NCBI GenBank assembly: GCA_007713455.1
Contig: VMRT01000002.1
Location: 372,001 to 436,000, forward strand
Reading direction: 5' to 3'
Length of the DNA: 64,000 nt
Origin: Pseudomonas sp.
GTDB lineage: Bacteria > Pseudomonadota > Gammaproteobacteria > Pseudomonadales > Pseudomonadaceae
Part shown: positions 32,952 to 43,238 of the stretch, piece after piece
Layout: the number at the start of each line of letters is the position of its first letter
Numbering within the stretch: position 1 is the first letter of the stretch
The notes under the pieces: model-generated
What the model was told of the DNA's origin: nothing
Databases searched by the model: none
Seen by the model: only the letters and a program-made list of their open reading frames with translations
Made by a program: the position numbers and the translations under genes

Positions 32952-34874
32952 TCACTGAGATTCGAAGAAGCGCTCGTGCCATTCCACCAGCGGTTGCGGC
33001 GAGTTCAGTTTCTGCCCGTAGATGACCGAGTAGGTCAGCACGTTCTGCACGTACTGGCGGGTTTCGTCGAACGGAATGCTTTCCACCCAGACATCGAATG
33101 ACAAGTGCTCGGCGTTGCGCAGCCATTGGCGTACTCGACCCGGCCCGGCGTTGTAGGCGGCCGAGGCGAGCACGCGGTTGCCATTGAACTGGCCGTAGAT
33201 CTGGCTCAGATAGGCGGTGCCCAGCTGGATATTGGTATTGGGGTTGAGCACCTGCTGCTGTGAGGCCAGCGGGATATTGAAACGTCTGGCGGTTTCCTTG
33301 GCCGTGGCCGGCATCAGCTGCATCAGCCCAGTGGCGCCGACATGGGAGCGGGCGTCGGCCATGAACGCGCTTTCCTGGCGGGTGATGGCGAATGCCCAGC
33401 TCGGGTGAATCTCTCGGGCCCTGGCTGACTGAATAAGCGTGCTGCGGTGGGCCATGGGAAAGCGGATGTCCAGGTCGTCCCAGTACTGCGCCTGGCTGAT
33501 GGTGCGGATCGCCGGGAAATACCATTCCTTTTCATAGGCAAGCCGCGCCTGAGCCACCAGTTCGTCCCTGCTAAAGAGACGGCTGACGTGGTACCACTCG
33601 CGGCGGCCATCGACGATCTGCCCGCGGTCGTGAAATTCCAGCGCGCGGCGGATGCCAGCGGTGTTGCGCACCTTTTGCACGACCTTGCTATCGAGCGCCA
33701 GTGGCTGGTGGTTGAGCTTGTACGGTGCCTGAATGCGGTCGGCAGAAAGAAAGCCGTAGAAGTCCCGCTCCCTGGCAACCGGCTGGTAAAGCTGTGCCGC
33801 TTGCTGGCTTTCGGGCTTGGCCAGTTGCAGGCTGCGTGCCTGCCAGTAGCGCCAGCGATTGGTATTGGCCAGGTCTTCGGGGAAGCGTTGGGTAAGCCGG
33901 TATGCGTCATCCCACTGGCCCAGGCGCAGCAGCAGCCGGGCGCGCCATTCGCTGACGGTGTTGTCACGCAGTTCGGGGTCGTATTCGGCCATCACTTTCA
34001 GCGCACGTGCGTCGAAACGCTTGGCCAGCGTCAGCCCGATCTGCCGGGCGATGGCGACTTTCTCTTCGGCCGAGAAGGCGAAGCGCCGAGCGTAGCCGTC
34101 GAGCAGATTCAGCGCCTGCTCCGGGTCCTGACGGGTGAGGCGGCGCAATCCGAGCGACACGACGTCGGCCATTTCCGGGCTGGTTGGCACGAAGCGATCC
34201 GATTGGCGAAGCATTTGCGGCTTCTGCGCGACATCGATCAACAACTGCCCCTGAGGTTGCAGGGTCGGCAGGCGTTTGACCAGATAGCTGGCCACGCCGT
34301 AGTTACCGCTCTCGACTGCCAGCTTGGTGCGCTTCCAACGGCGCTCTTCGGTCAGCAACCCTTTGATATCCCACAGTTCGAACAACGGATCACAGGCGTT
34401 GTGCTGCGACTTGCCGACCAGCCAAAGGCGCTCGGCCGTGGCATCGGCACCTGGCAGGTCGTTGCGTAGCTGATACTGGCCGAACAGGCAGTCGAGCTCG
34501 GTGAAATTCATCTTCGGGTCGTAGTAGCGGATGAAGGTCTCCCAGTCCCCGCGCGCGGCCAGAAGGCGCAGCCAACGCAGCTTCATCCAGCTGATCTGTG
34601 GCAGGTCACCGTGCTCGGCAAGAAACTTCTCCACCTCCTGGTTGCTGGCCGATTTCAGGCGATGGGTCAGGTCGTCGTACGCGAGATAAGGTTCGAGCGG
34701 GTAGTCGCGCAGGGCGTTGTAATAATGCCGGTAGGGGCCGCTGTCGCCCTTGGCCAGGGCCTGCTTGGCCTGGTCGTAATACTGGCGCTGCTGACTGAGA
34801 CTGGCGGCGGACGCATCCTGGCCGAGGGTTGAAACGAACAGGCAGAAACACAAACTGGAGAGTCGGCCGCGCAT
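32952..34874 (-). CDS. slt: Soluble lytic murein transglycosylase
   Basis: Periplasmic enzyme that cuts peptidoglycan glycan chains with formation of 1,6-anhydro-MurNAc. The 640-residue protein has a signal peptide (to about DASA-ASL), a long alpha-helical superhelix domain typical of Slt70, and a C-terminal SLT domain: catalytic Glu in ITRQESAFM (near residue 500), GLMQLMPATAKE, NPNTNIQLGTAYL and ASAAYNAGPGRVRQWL. Length matches Slt70. It is divergent from uup across a 291-nt spacer. Confidence 0.92.
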   Translation of the reverse strand: MRGRLSSLCFCLFVSTLGQDASAASLSQQRQYYDQAKQALAKGDSGPYRHYYNALRDYPLEPYLAYDDLTHRLKSASNQEVEKFLAEHGDLPQISWMKLRWLRLLAARGDWETFIRYYDPKMNFTELDCLFGQYQLRNDLPGADATAERLWLVGKSQHNACDPLFELWDIKGLLTEERRWKRTKLAVESGNYGVASYLVKRLPTLQPQGQLLIDVAQKPQMLRQSDRFVPTSPEMADVVSLGLRRLTRQDPEQALNLLDGYARRFAFSAEEKVAIARQIGLTLAKRFDARALKVMAEYDPELRDNTVSEWRARLLLRLGQWDDAYRLTQRFPEDLANTNRWRYWQARSLQLAKPESQQAAQLYQPVARERDFYGFLSADRIQAPYKLNHQPLALDSKVVQKVRNTAGIRRALEFHDRGQIVDGRREWYHVSRLFSRDELVAQARLAYEKEWYFPAIRTISQAQYWDDLDIRFPMAHRSTLIQSARAREIHPSWAFAITRQESAFMADARSHVGATGLMQLMPATAKETARRFNIPLASQQQVLNPNTNIQLGTAYLSQIYGQFNGNRVLASAAYNAGPGRVRQWLRNAEHLSFDVWVESIPFDETRQYVQNVLTYSVIYGQKLNSPQPLVEWHERFFESQ

Positions 34875-35130
34875 GGTACATCCGTAAAACGGGGGCTTGA
34901 GATGACAGGTGATCGGCTGCGCCTGGGCACAGCCGCAATCGGCCTGTCGCAGGGGCTAGCTTAGCCTGCCGCACGGGGCAGTTAAACGCGCATTAAGCTC
35001 CCGTAACAAACAAAGGCAGACTTCCGACGAGCGTACCTGCCAAGGCTCGCGTGGCCATCGACAGCAAACCGATGCGATAGCGCCGTGTGGCTGATAAAGC
35101 CTTGCTCACAGCGGGTGGGCCATGGCGATC

Positions 35131-35139
35131 TGTTAGACT
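35131..35139 (+). promoter_or_regulatory. Possible extended -10 promoter of uup
   Basis: TGTTAGACT lies 27 nt before the uup start. The TG one base before TAGACT fits an extended -10 element. No -35 hexamer is convincing. Confidence 0.35.
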
Positions 35140-35165
35140 GCGCGCCCTGTTTTCCGGAGGTAGTC

Positions 35166-37076
35166 ATGACCCTGCTCAAGTTCACCGATGTATCTCTCGC
35201 CTACGGCACCACGCCGTTGCTGGACGGCGTGTCCTGGCAAATCGCGCGAGGCGAGCGGGTCTGCATCATTGGCCGTAATGGCACCGGAAAATCCAGCATG
35301 CTGCGCCTGGTCAAAGGTGATCGTGCCGCCGATGACGGGGAGATCTGGCGTGCCCCGGGGCTGAAGATCGGCGAACTGCCGCAGGAGCTCCCGCGAGCGG
35401 ACGACCGCACGGTATTCGATGTGGTCGCTGAAGGCCTGGCCGGGGTCGGCGAGCTGCTCGCCGAGTACCATCACCTCAGCCAGAACATCCAGAACGACGC
35501 CGATCTCGAGAAGCTCATGCATGTGCAGCAAGCGCTCGAGGCGAAGGATGGCTGGCGCTTGCAGCAACTGGTCGACAGCACCCTGAGCCGCCTGCAGCTG
35601 CCGGCTGACCGCACCCTGGCCGAACTCTCAGGTGGCTGGCGCCGCCGCGTGCTGCTGGCCCAGGCACTGGTGTCCGAGCCGGATCTGCTGTTGCTCGACG
35701 AGCCCACCAACCACCTGGATATCGGTGCCATCGCCTGGCTGGAAGAGGCGCTTACCGGTTTCAACGGTGCCGTGCTGTTCATCACCCACGACCGGGCATT
35801 CCTGCAGAACCTGGCGACCCGCATCCTCGAACTGGACCGCGGCCACCTGATCGACTGGAATGGCGACTACGCGAGCTTCCTGGTGCACAAGGAGCAGCAG
35901 TTGGCGGCTGAGGAAACGGCCAATGCGCTGTTCGACAAGAAGCTGGCACAGGAAGAAGTGTGGATTCGCCAGGGCATCAAGGCGCGGCGTACCCGCAATG
36001 AAGGCCGCGTGCGGGCATTGAAGGCGCTGCGCGCCGAGCGCAGCGAGCGCCGTAACGTGCAGGGCAAAGCAACCTTCCAGGTGGAAACCGCTGAGAAGTC
36101 CGGCAAGCAGGTCATCGTTGCCGAGGATGTGACGTTCGCCCATGTCGGCGGCGATCCGCTGATTAAGAACTTCTCCATGGTCATCCAGCGCGGCGATCGC
36201 ATCGGCTTGCTCGGTGCCAACGGTACCGGCAAGACCACCTTGCTCAAGCTGCTGCTGGGCGAGCTTCATCCGAGCAGCGGTTCCATAGAGTTCGGCACCA
36301 AGCTCGAAGTGGCGTATTTCGACCAATTGCGTCACCAGCTGGAGCTGGAAAAGACCGTGGTCGACAACCTCGCCGAAGGACGTGAGTTCATCACCATCGA
36401 TGGCCAGAATCGTCATGTCCTGAGCTATCTCGGCGACTTCCTGTTCAGCCCGCAGCGGGCACGGACGCCCGTCAAGGCGCTGTCTGGAGGCGAGCGGGCA
36501 CGGCTCTTGCTGGCCAAGCTGTTCAGTAAGCCGGCCAACCTGCTGGTGCTCGACGAACCGACCAACGACCTCGACGTGGAAACTCTCGAGTTGCTCGAAG
36601 AGGTGTTGCTCGGTTTCCAGGGCACCGTATTGATGGTGAGCCACGACCGGGCCTTTCTCGACAACGTGGTCACCAGCACCTTGGTGTTCCAGGGCGGCGG
36701 TGAGGTACGCGAATACGTTGGTGGCTATCAGGACTGGTTGCGCCAGGGTGGTTCGCCGCGTTTGTTGGGTGTTGCAGAGTCCGGCGGCGAGACGAAGGAC
36801 GCCAAGAAAGCGCAGCAGGCTTCGGTCGCGTCGGCAGCTGCCGAGGTCGCGCCGGCGAAGAAGAAGCTCACCTACAAGTTGCAGCGCGAGCTCGAGGCCT
36901 TGCCGGGCAAGATCGATGAGGCGGAACAGGCTATCGAGGCGCTCCAGACGCAGATCTCCGATCCGGCCTTCTATCAGCAGCCGGCAGACGTGACCGCTGC
37001 GGTGCTGAGTCGCCTTGAAGCGCTGCAGCTGGAGCTGGACGGCTTGCTGGAGCGCTGGGCAGAGCTGGAGGAGTAA
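35166..37076 (+). CDS. uup: ABC-F ATPase Uup
   Basis: Cytoplasmic ABC-F protein acting at the ribosome (and linked to precise transposon excision in E. coli). The 636-residue protein has two ABC domains, each complete: GRNGTGKSS / LSGGWRRRVLLAQ / LLLLDEPTNHLD and GANGTGKTTL / LSGGERARLLLAK / LLVLDEPTNDLD, with the ABC-F linker between and a C-terminal coiled coil (PAKKKLTYKLQRELEALPGK). There is no membrane domain. GGAGG at 35156-35160 fixes the ATG at 35166 although the frame is open to 35085. Confidence 0.93.
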   Translation: MTLLKFTDVSLAYGTTPLLDGVSWQIARGERVCIIGRNGTGKSSMLRLVKGDRAADDGEIWRAPGLKIGELPQELPRADDRTVFDVVAEGLAGVGELLAEYHHLSQNIQNDADLEKLMHVQQALEAKDGWRLQQLVDSTLSRLQLPADRTLAELSGGWRRRVLLAQALVSEPDLLLLDEPTNHLDIGAIAWLEEALTGFNGAVLFITHDRAFLQNLATRILELDRGHLIDWNGDYASFLVHKEQQLAAEETANALFDKKLAQEEVWIRQGIKARRTRNEGRVRALKALRAERSERRNVQGKATFQVETAEKSGKQVIVAEDVTFAHVGGDPLIKNFSMVIQRGDRIGLLGANGTGKTTLLKLLLGELHPSSGSIEFGTKLEVAYFDQLRHQLELEKTVVDNLAEGREFITIDGQNRHVLSYLGDFLFSPQRARTPVKALSGGERARLLLAKLFSKPANLLVLDEPTNDLDVETLELLEEVLLGFQGTVLMVSHDRAFLDNVVTSTLVFQGGGEVREYVGGYQDWLRQGGSPRLLGVAESGGETKDAKKAQQASVASAAAEVAPAKKKLTYKLQRELEALPGKIDEAEQAIEALQTQISDPAFYQQPADVTAAVLSRLEALQLELDGLLERWAELEE

Positions 37077-37244
37077 TCCCGCCACACTGACGAGCAGGGG
37101 GTGCGGGTTGCTGGGGCCCGCGCCGCACCAATCGCTGCCCGACGATGCGGCTCCCCATCACGGCTTATGAGATGGATCAATGCCCGGCGTGCTGGCGCGT
37201 AGTTAAGTATCCGCATCGGATCATGCAGTCATGATGGAGCGTTA

Positions 37245-37937
37245 ATGGCAATCGAATACCGCATTACCCTGGATGATGAACACGACTTCAGCTACAGGAT
37301 CGAGCTGGATCGTGAGTACGACAGGGAGGTCGCCGCGCAGGCGCCGAAATGGACCCGTCTGGAGCATCAGCGCTGCTCGAATTGCCCACTGAGCAAGGAC
37401 GATTTCAGCCATTGCCCGGCGGCGGTCGACCTGCACCGGGTGATCGAGGATTTCCAGGGCCTGCCGGCAGTGAAGAAGGCCTTGGTATGGGTGCGCACCC
37501 CGGAGCGTGAGTACACCAAGCAGGTTGGTCTGGACGAGGGGCTGCGGGCACTGCTCGGGGTGATCATGGCGACCAGCGCCTGCCCGGTGCTCGGCGGACT
37601 CAAGCCCATGGCCAAGCAGCATCTGCCATTTGCCAGCAACAACGAGTTCGTTTTGCGGGCGGTATCGCTCTATCTGGCGCGGCAGTATTTCAACCTACGC
37701 GAGGGTCGCCATGCAGACTGGGAACTGCGCGGGCTGGTGCGTTCATTTCAGCAGCTGCAACTGGTCAATCAGGCGTTCTGGCAGCGTATTCACGATACCT
37801 GTCACGCCGACTCCAATCTCAAGGCCTTCCTGACCTTCTTTTCCATGGCGTCGAGCCTGACCTATTCGCTCGAGACGCAACTGCAGAAGATCCGCCCGTT
37901 GGTGATGAGTGCGGGCGGGGGCGTCGAAGCGGTCTGA
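37245..37937 (+). CDS. Conserved hypothetical protein with a Cys-rich motif
   Basis: Cytoplasmic protein of 230 residues without a known catalytic motif. The first 50 residues are strongly charged and end in RCSNCPLSKDDFSHCPAA, a C-x2-C-x9-C arrangement that could bind a metal. The rest looks alpha-helical, with ATSACPVLGGLKPMAKQHLP in the middle. I remember a homologue beside uup in Pseudomonas genomes but no function. It follows uup in the same direction after 168 nt; GGAGCG before the ATG is an acceptable ribosome site. Confidence 0.78.
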   Translation: MAIEYRITLDDEHDFSYRIELDREYDREVAAQAPKWTRLEHQRCSNCPLSKDDFSHCPAAVDLHRVIEDFQGLPAVKKALVWVRTPEREYTKQVGLDEGLRALLGVIMATSACPVLGGLKPMAKQHLPFASNNEFVLRAVSLYLARQYFNLREGRHADWELRGLVRSFQQLQLVNQAFWQRIHDTCHADSNLKAFLTFFSMASSLTYSLETQLQKIRPLVMSAGGGVEAV

Positions 37938-37983
37938 CCTCGCCAGCTTGCGCAGAGTGGCTTCACCCTGCGCGGTGACCTGG

Positions 37984-38424
37984 CTAATCGGCCTTTTTCA
38001 AACGCACGGCCAGTACATCGCACGGCGCGCCGTGGAGGATGTCGTTGGCGGTCGACCCCAGCAGCAGGGCGAGTCCGTGGCGACCATGGCTGCCGACCAC
38101 GATCAGATCACAGCCCTGTTCCTTCGCCAGGCGGTGTACTTCCTGGCGGGGCTGTCCGTAGGCGAGGTGGCGATTCTCCGGTGCCAGGCCCGGGTAGCTG
38201 TCGGCGAAGCCGTTCATGCGCTCGCGTGCCTGGTCGAACTGCTGTTGTTGCAGCATCGAAAGGTCCATCGGCACGTCGCCGCCGAAGGCCATGGCCATCG
38301 GCTCGATGATGTGCACCAGGCTCAGCTTGGCATTCGAGGTGCTGGCCAGCGCCTGGGCGCGAGCCACGACCGGATGGCACTCTTCGGTCAGGTCGATGGC
38401 GACCAGTATGTGTTGGTAGGGCAT
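37984..38424 (-). CDS. Universal stress protein, UspA family
   Basis: Small ATP-binding-type stress protein of 146 residues: HILVAIDLTEE at the N-terminus, VHIIEP, and the nucleotide signature VVGSHGRHGLALLLGSTAN (G-x2-G-x9-G-S). The frame continues upstream to 38607, but AAGGAG nine bases before the ATG at 38424 and the family start favour the short form. It is convergent with the hypothetical gene at 37245-37937 and alone in its transcription unit. Confidence 0.9.
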   Translation of the reverse strand: MPYQHILVAIDLTEECHPVVARAQALASTSNAKLSLVHIIEPMAMAFGGDVPMDLSMLQQQQFDQARERMNGFADSYPGLAPENRHLAYGQPRQEVHRLAKEQGCDLIVVGSHGRHGLALLLGSTANDILHGAPCDVLAVRLKKAD

Positions 38425-38693
38425 GGCGTGTTTCTCCTTGCTTGCCGGTTGCCTGAGGCAGCCGTCCCGGCGATGTTTGGGGATAACCCCTCGTTTAAGA
38501 GGTTTATACGACCTTGCTTCGGCCTTCGCCAGTGGCTTGTTGTCACCATCGATGACGGCTGAGGGACACAGGCTGCTATCATGGCCGCCCTTGTCGCTGC
38601 GACGCATAGCATGCCCGTGGCGACGCTGAATGCGCCCTGTTGCCTGGCCAGCCGCCGCTGGCAGTTGTGAACGGCTGTCACCGAGAAAACACC

Positions 38694-39164
38694 ATGCTGA
38701 TGTTCGACTCCGATTACTCGCTCGCCTGGGCTCTCTACGGGATAGCCGCGCTGGGATGCCTGCTGTTCTGGTTCCGGGTGACGCGCGGAATGTGGCGCTG
38801 GTTGCGCGAGCCGCTACGACTGATCGCGGCTGTGTTGCTGTTCACGCCGACCATCGTTGACCCGGCGAAGGAACTCTTCGCGCCAGCGGTGGCCATTACC
38901 GCCATGGACATGATCTTCCAGGTGGGCAACAACGCCTGGCGCGCCGTGGCGGATCTGGCCATGTACGGGCTGATCGCGTTCGGCCTGTATCTGCTGCTCG
39001 TCGCCATACGCTGGCCGATCGAGCGAAAGTATCGACGCCGCCGCGACACTGCGGACGAAGCCGAGGACAGCCGGACGCTGCGCGAACGCATGGAAGATGA
39101 CAGCGATGACGAGCTGGACTACACGCCGTCACGCGGGCGGATGCGCACCGAACCCAGGCTCTAG
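38694..39164 (+). CDS. Small membrane protein of unknown function
   Basis: A 156-residue protein with three hydrophobic segments (about 9-27, 40-58 and 85-107) and a highly charged cytoplasmic-looking tail (ERKYRRRRDTADEAEDSRTL). Function unknown. I prefer ATG 38694; the frame is open upstream and an ATG at 38700 is also possible because no strong ribosome site exists. It is followed after 35 nt by the glutamine amidotransferase gene and may form a unit with it and the DUF2937 gene. Confidence 0.75.
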   Translation: MLMFDSDYSLAWALYGIAALGCLLFWFRVTRGMWRWLREPLRLIAAVLLFTPTIVDPAKELFAPAVAITAMDMIFQVGNNAWRAVADLAMYGLIAFGLYLLLVAIRWPIERKYRRRRDTADEAEDSRTLRERMEDDSDDELDYTPSRGRMRTEPRL

Positions 39165-39199
39165 TCGAGCGATTCACAGAAACCGAGCGGAGATGACGC

Positions 39200-39982
39200 A
39201 TGTGCGAGCTGCTGGGCATGAGCGCCAATGTTCCAACCGATATCGTTTTCAGCTTCACCGGTCTGATGCAGCGGGGCGGCAAGACCGGCCCACACAAGGA
39301 TGGCTGGGGTATCGCCTTCTATGAGGGGCGCGGCTTGCGGTTGTTTCAGGACCCCGTCGCCAGCTGCGAATCCGAGGTGGCGAAGATGGTGCAGCGCTAC
39401 CTGATCAAGAGCGAAGTGGTGATCGGCCACATTCGTCACGCTAATGTCGGCAATGTTTCCCTGGTCAATACCCACCCCTTCGTCCGCGAACTCTGGGGGC
39501 AGCACTGGTGCTTCGCGCACAATGGTCAGCTTTCGGACTTCGAGCCTGGCAAGGGCATCTATCGCCCGGTCGGCGACACCGATAGCGAGCGCGCCTTCTG
39601 CGACCTGCTGAACCGCATCCGACTGGATTTCCCTGACCGTTGCGACCCGCAGAGCCTGCTGCCCGTGTTGCTCGGCGCCTGCAACGAGTATCGCCGCAAG
39701 GGCGTGTTCAATTGCCTGCTGAGCAACGGTGAATGGTTGTTCAGCTTCTGCAGCACCAAGCTTGCGGAAATCACCCGGCGCGCCCCGTTCGGCCCTGCTC
39801 AGCTCAGAGACGCCGAGCTGACGGTGAACTTCCATGCCGAAACCACCCCTGACGATGTCGTCACCGTGCTGGCGACCGAACCGCTGACCAATAACGAGCA
39901 ATGGACCCTGCACGAGCCCGGTCAATGGAGCCTCTGGCAACAGGGCGAATGCGTCGCGCAGGGCAAGGTGGCGGCATGCTGA
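39200..39982 (+). CDS. Class II glutamine amidotransferase (YafJ-like)
   Basis: Ntn-type amidotransferase of 260 residues. The nucleophile is Cys2, exposed after Met removal (MCELLGMSAN). Other class II residues: RGGKTGPHKDGWG, IGHIRHANVG, CFAHNGQL and GDTDSERAF. There is no synthase domain, so the ammonia acceptor is unknown. YafJ/YwbD-like stand-alone proteins share this layout. GGAG lies eight bases before the ATG. Its stop overlaps the start of the DUF2937 gene by 7 nt. Confidence 0.9.
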   Translation: MCELLGMSANVPTDIVFSFTGLMQRGGKTGPHKDGWGIAFYEGRGLRLFQDPVASCESEVAKMVQRYLIKSEVVIGHIRHANVGNVSLVNTHPFVRELWGQHWCFAHNGQLSDFEPGKGIYRPVGDTDSERAFCDLLNRIRLDFPDRCDPQSLLPVLLGACNEYRRKGVFNCLLSNGEWLFSFCSTKLAEITRRAPFGPAQLRDAELTVNFHAETTPDDVVTVLATEPLTNNEQWTLHEPGQWSLWQQGECVAQGKVAAC

Positions 39983-40491
39983 GAAGTTATCTGCGCCTGA
40001 CCCTGTTTGCGTTCGGCTTGCTGGTGGGCGTACAGGTGCCGGGATTCATCGATGCCTATGCCAAGCACGTCGAGGCGAGGCGCCTTGAGGCCGAGCAGGG
40101 TTTGCACGGCTTTCAGGATACAGCGCGGCGCTTCTTCAGCGGCGATCTGGATGCGCTAGTGCAGCACTATCGAGATAGCGACGACCCGGTTTTCCAGAAC
40201 GACGCTCAAAGCGTCGAGCATCTGGTGGCGCGGGCCCGCCTGCTCGAGCGCGAGTGGCAGGCGATGCAGCGACCGTGGTACGCACGCGCCATTCACGTAC
40301 TGCTAGGCGCCGAGCGCAGTCTGCGCGAGCAGGTATGGAGCAGCTATCGCTTCCAGGTCCTGCTGGCGCCCGAAGCCATTGCCTGGGGGCTGAGTTGCGC
40401 ACTGTTGCTAGCCTGGCTGGTGGAGAGCCTGCTGCTGGCGGCAAGCTTTCCGTTTCGCTCGGGGCGCCGCTACCGTGCCTTTCGCTCGTGA
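39976..40491 (+). CDS. DUF2937 family membrane protein
   Basis: A 171-residue protein with a hydrophobic segment at each end (about 7-26 and 135-155) and a soluble helical middle with FIDAYAKHVEARRLEAEQGL and GFQDTA, the recognisable part of DUF2937. Function unknown; the middle probably faces the periplasm. The ATG at 39976 overlaps the amidotransferase stop (ATGCTGA), with AAGGTGG just upstream, so it is translationally coupled. An in-frame codon at 39901 exists but has no ribosome site. Confidence 0.8.
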   Translation: MLRSYLRLTLFAFGLLVGVQVPGFIDAYAKHVEARRLEAEQGLHGFQDTARRFFSGDLDALVQHYRDSDDPVFQNDAQSVEHLVARARLLEREWQAMQRPWYARAIHVLLGAERSLREQVWSSYRFQVLLAPEAIAWGLSCALLLAWLVESLLLAASFPFRSGRRYRAFRS

Positions 40492-40563
40492 CTTGAGGGT
40501 TGCACTGCCGATTGCCTGGGCTAGTCGCGGCTCAGGTAGCGGCTGGCGAACGGACGGATCAAC

Positions 40564-41742
40564 TCACTTCGCCAGAAACTTCATCCCGTCTTCGAGCCCG
40601 CTCAGCGTCAGCGGATACATGCGGTCCTCCACCAGCTCGCGGATGATGCCGGTGGACGTGGTGTAGCCCCAGGTGTCTTTTGGGTAGGGGTTGATCCAGA
40701 TAAGCTTCTTGTACTTCTCCATGAAGCGCTGCATCCAGACGTAGCCGGCTTCCTCGTTCCAGTGCTCGACGCTACCGCCCGGCTGGGTGACCTCATAGGG
40801 TGCCATCGCCGCGTCGCCGACGAACACCACCTTGTAGTCCGCGCCGTACTTGTGCAGCACGTCCAGGGTCGACGTGCGTTCCGAGGTGCGGCGGAAATTG
40901 TTCTTCCACACCGACTCGTAAATGAAGTTGTGGAAGTAAAAGTACTCGAGGTGCTTGAACTCGGTCTTGCAGGCCGAGAACAGCTCTTCGCAGACTTTCA
41001 CGTGGGCGTCCATCGAGCCGCCGATGTCGAACAGGATCAGCAGCTTCACCGCATTGCGCCGCTCCGGGCGCATCTGGATGTTGAGCAGGCCGGCATCTCG
41101 CGCGGTATGGTCGATGGTGCCGTCGATATCCAGCTCGTCCGCCGCGCCCTGGCGAGCGAACTTGCGCAGGCGGCGCAGGGCGATCTTGATGTTGCGCGTA
41201 CCGAGCTCGACCTGGTCGTCGAGGTTCTTGTACTCGCGCTGGTCCCAGACCTTCACCGCCTTGCCCTGGCGCTTGCCGGCGTCGCCGATGCGGATGCCTT
41301 CGGGGTTGTAGCCGCCCGAACCGAAGGGGCTGGTGCCGCCGGTGCCGATCCATTTGTTGCCGCCGGCGTGGCGTTCCTTCTGTTCCTCGAGACGCTTCTT
41401 GAACTCTTCGATCAACTTGTTCAGGCCGCCTAGGGACTGGATCTGCGCTCGTTCCTCGTCCGTCAGGCTGCGCTCGAATTCCTTGCGCAGCCAGTCTTCG
41501 GGGATCAGCGCCTCGAGATGCTGATCGAGATTTTCCAGACCTTTGAAATAGGCACCGAAGGCCCGGTCGAACTTGTCGAAGTGGCGTTCGTCCTTGACCA
41601 TCACCGTGCGTGCCAGGAAATAGAACTCGTCCATGTCGGCGAACACGACGCGGTGCTTGAGCGCATCGATCAGGTCCAGCAGCTCGCGCACCGATACTGG
41701 CACCTTGGCAGCACGCATCTCATTGAACAGGCCAAGCAGCAT
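40564..41742 (-). CDS. VWA-domain protein, CoxE-like
   Basis: A 392-residue cytoplasmic protein thought to work with a MoxR-type ATPase as a chaperone or metal-insertion pair. The C-terminal half is a VWA domain with a MIDAS-like site LFDIGGSMDAHV; position two of the usual DxSxS is Gly. The N-terminal part carries FERSLTDEERAQIQSLGG. The frame opens with GTG at 41763, but the ATG at 41742 has AGAGG upstream and is preferred. It is the third gene after moxR and a GFA-family gene on the minus strand. Confidence 0.87.
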   Translation of the reverse strand: MLLGLFNEMRAAKVPVSVRELLDLIDALKHRVVFADMDEFYFLARTVMVKDERHFDKFDRAFGAYFKGLENLDQHLEALIPEDWLRKEFERSLTDEERAQIQSLGGLNKLIEEFKKRLEEQKERHAGGNKWIGTGGTSPFGSGGYNPEGIRIGDAGKRQGKAVKVWDQREYKNLDDQVELGTRNIKIALRRLRKFARQGAADELDIDGTIDHTARDAGLLNIQMRPERRNAVKLLILFDIGGSMDAHVKVCEELFSACKTEFKHLEYFYFHNFIYESVWKNNFRRTSERTSTLDVLHKYGADYKVVFVGDAAMAPYEVTQPGGSVEHWNEEAGYVWMQRFMEKYKKLIWINPYPKDTWGYTTSTGIIRELVEDRMYPLTLSGLEDGMKFLAK

Positions 41743-41790
41743 GGCAGAAAACCTCTGACGCACCGTGGATAGTGCGCAATTTCGGGGCGC

Positions 41791-42195
41791 TCAGCGGGGG
41801 CTGTCGCCGTTGTGTTGGGGCAGTGCGTCGTGAATCTCGTACCACGCCGCCTTGGAGTCGACGAAGATGTGCGATTGCGGCGGTGCCGGCAGCGGTGAAT
41901 CGAGGGTCCCGGCAGCGACGCCGACCTCATGCTCGCGGTTGTCGACGAACAGCAGATTGGAGCCGCAGCGGATGCAGAAGGTGCGCGTCACATGTTCGGA
42001 GGAGTGGTAAACGCCCAGCTGATCCTTGCCCGACATGAAGTGCAGGGCGTCCAGTGGCACGCTCGCGTAGCTGGCGAAGGCGGCGCCATGGGCCTTGCGG
42101 CACATCTTGCAGTGGCAGTGGGTCAACTCGTCGATGGGGGCGTCGATGCGATAGCGCACGACGCCGCACAGGCAACTACCGGTATGCGTTTGCAT
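41791..42195 (-). CDS. GFA-family (Mss4-like) zinc protein
   Basis: A 134-residue protein of the glutathione-dependent formaldehyde-activating enzyme / CENP-V family. The zinc ligands are present: GSCLCGVVRY, HCHCKMCRK and FCIRCGSNL. Catalysis on formaldehyde is not certain for family members of this type. GGAGG eight bases before the ATG at 42195 fixes the start, although the frame is open upstream. It lies between moxR and the VWA gene, whose pairing it interrupts without changing direction. Confidence 0.88.
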   Translation of the reverse strand: MQTHTGSCLCGVVRYRIDAPIDELTHCHCKMCRKAHGAAFASYASVPLDALHFMSGKDQLGVYHSSEHVTRTFCIRCGSNLLFVDNREHEVGVAAGTLDSPLPAPPQSHIFVDSKAAWYEIHDALPQHNGDSPR

Positions 42196-42246
42196 GATTT
42201 CTTCCTCCAGTGAGTGCGCGACCGGCGCCACCGAAGCCGGCACCGA

Positions 42247-43095
<849 letters not shown>

Positions 43096-43149
43096 TGCGG
43101 ATTCCTTCGGCGGGCCTGGCACGCAGGCGCTCGTTGTAGTCAGGAGGGG

Positions 43150-43178
43150 ACTATAAGGGAAGCTCGCTTGAGTGTGAA
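43150..43178 (-). promoter_or_regulatory. Sigma-70-type promoter of the moxR operon
   Basis: On the minus strand TTCACA (43178-43173) and TATAGT (43155-43150) are separated by 17 nt, each with five of six consensus bases. It lies 55 nt upstream of the moxR start codon, downstream of the convergently irrelevant DUF748 gene. Confidence 0.65.
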
Positions 43179-43189
43179 CGCGAGAGCAT

Positions 43190-43206
43190 CATTCAGTCAC
43201 TGAATG
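43190..43206. promoter_or_regulatory. Perfect 17-bp palindrome upstream of the moxR promoter
   Basis: CATTCAGT and ACTGAATG flank a single central base. It lies 12 nt upstream of the -35 box, where an activator would bind. The cognate regulator is unknown. Confidence 0.55.
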
Positions 43207-43238
43207 GCTGCACGTGCCCTTCTGGTGACGCCGCATGG

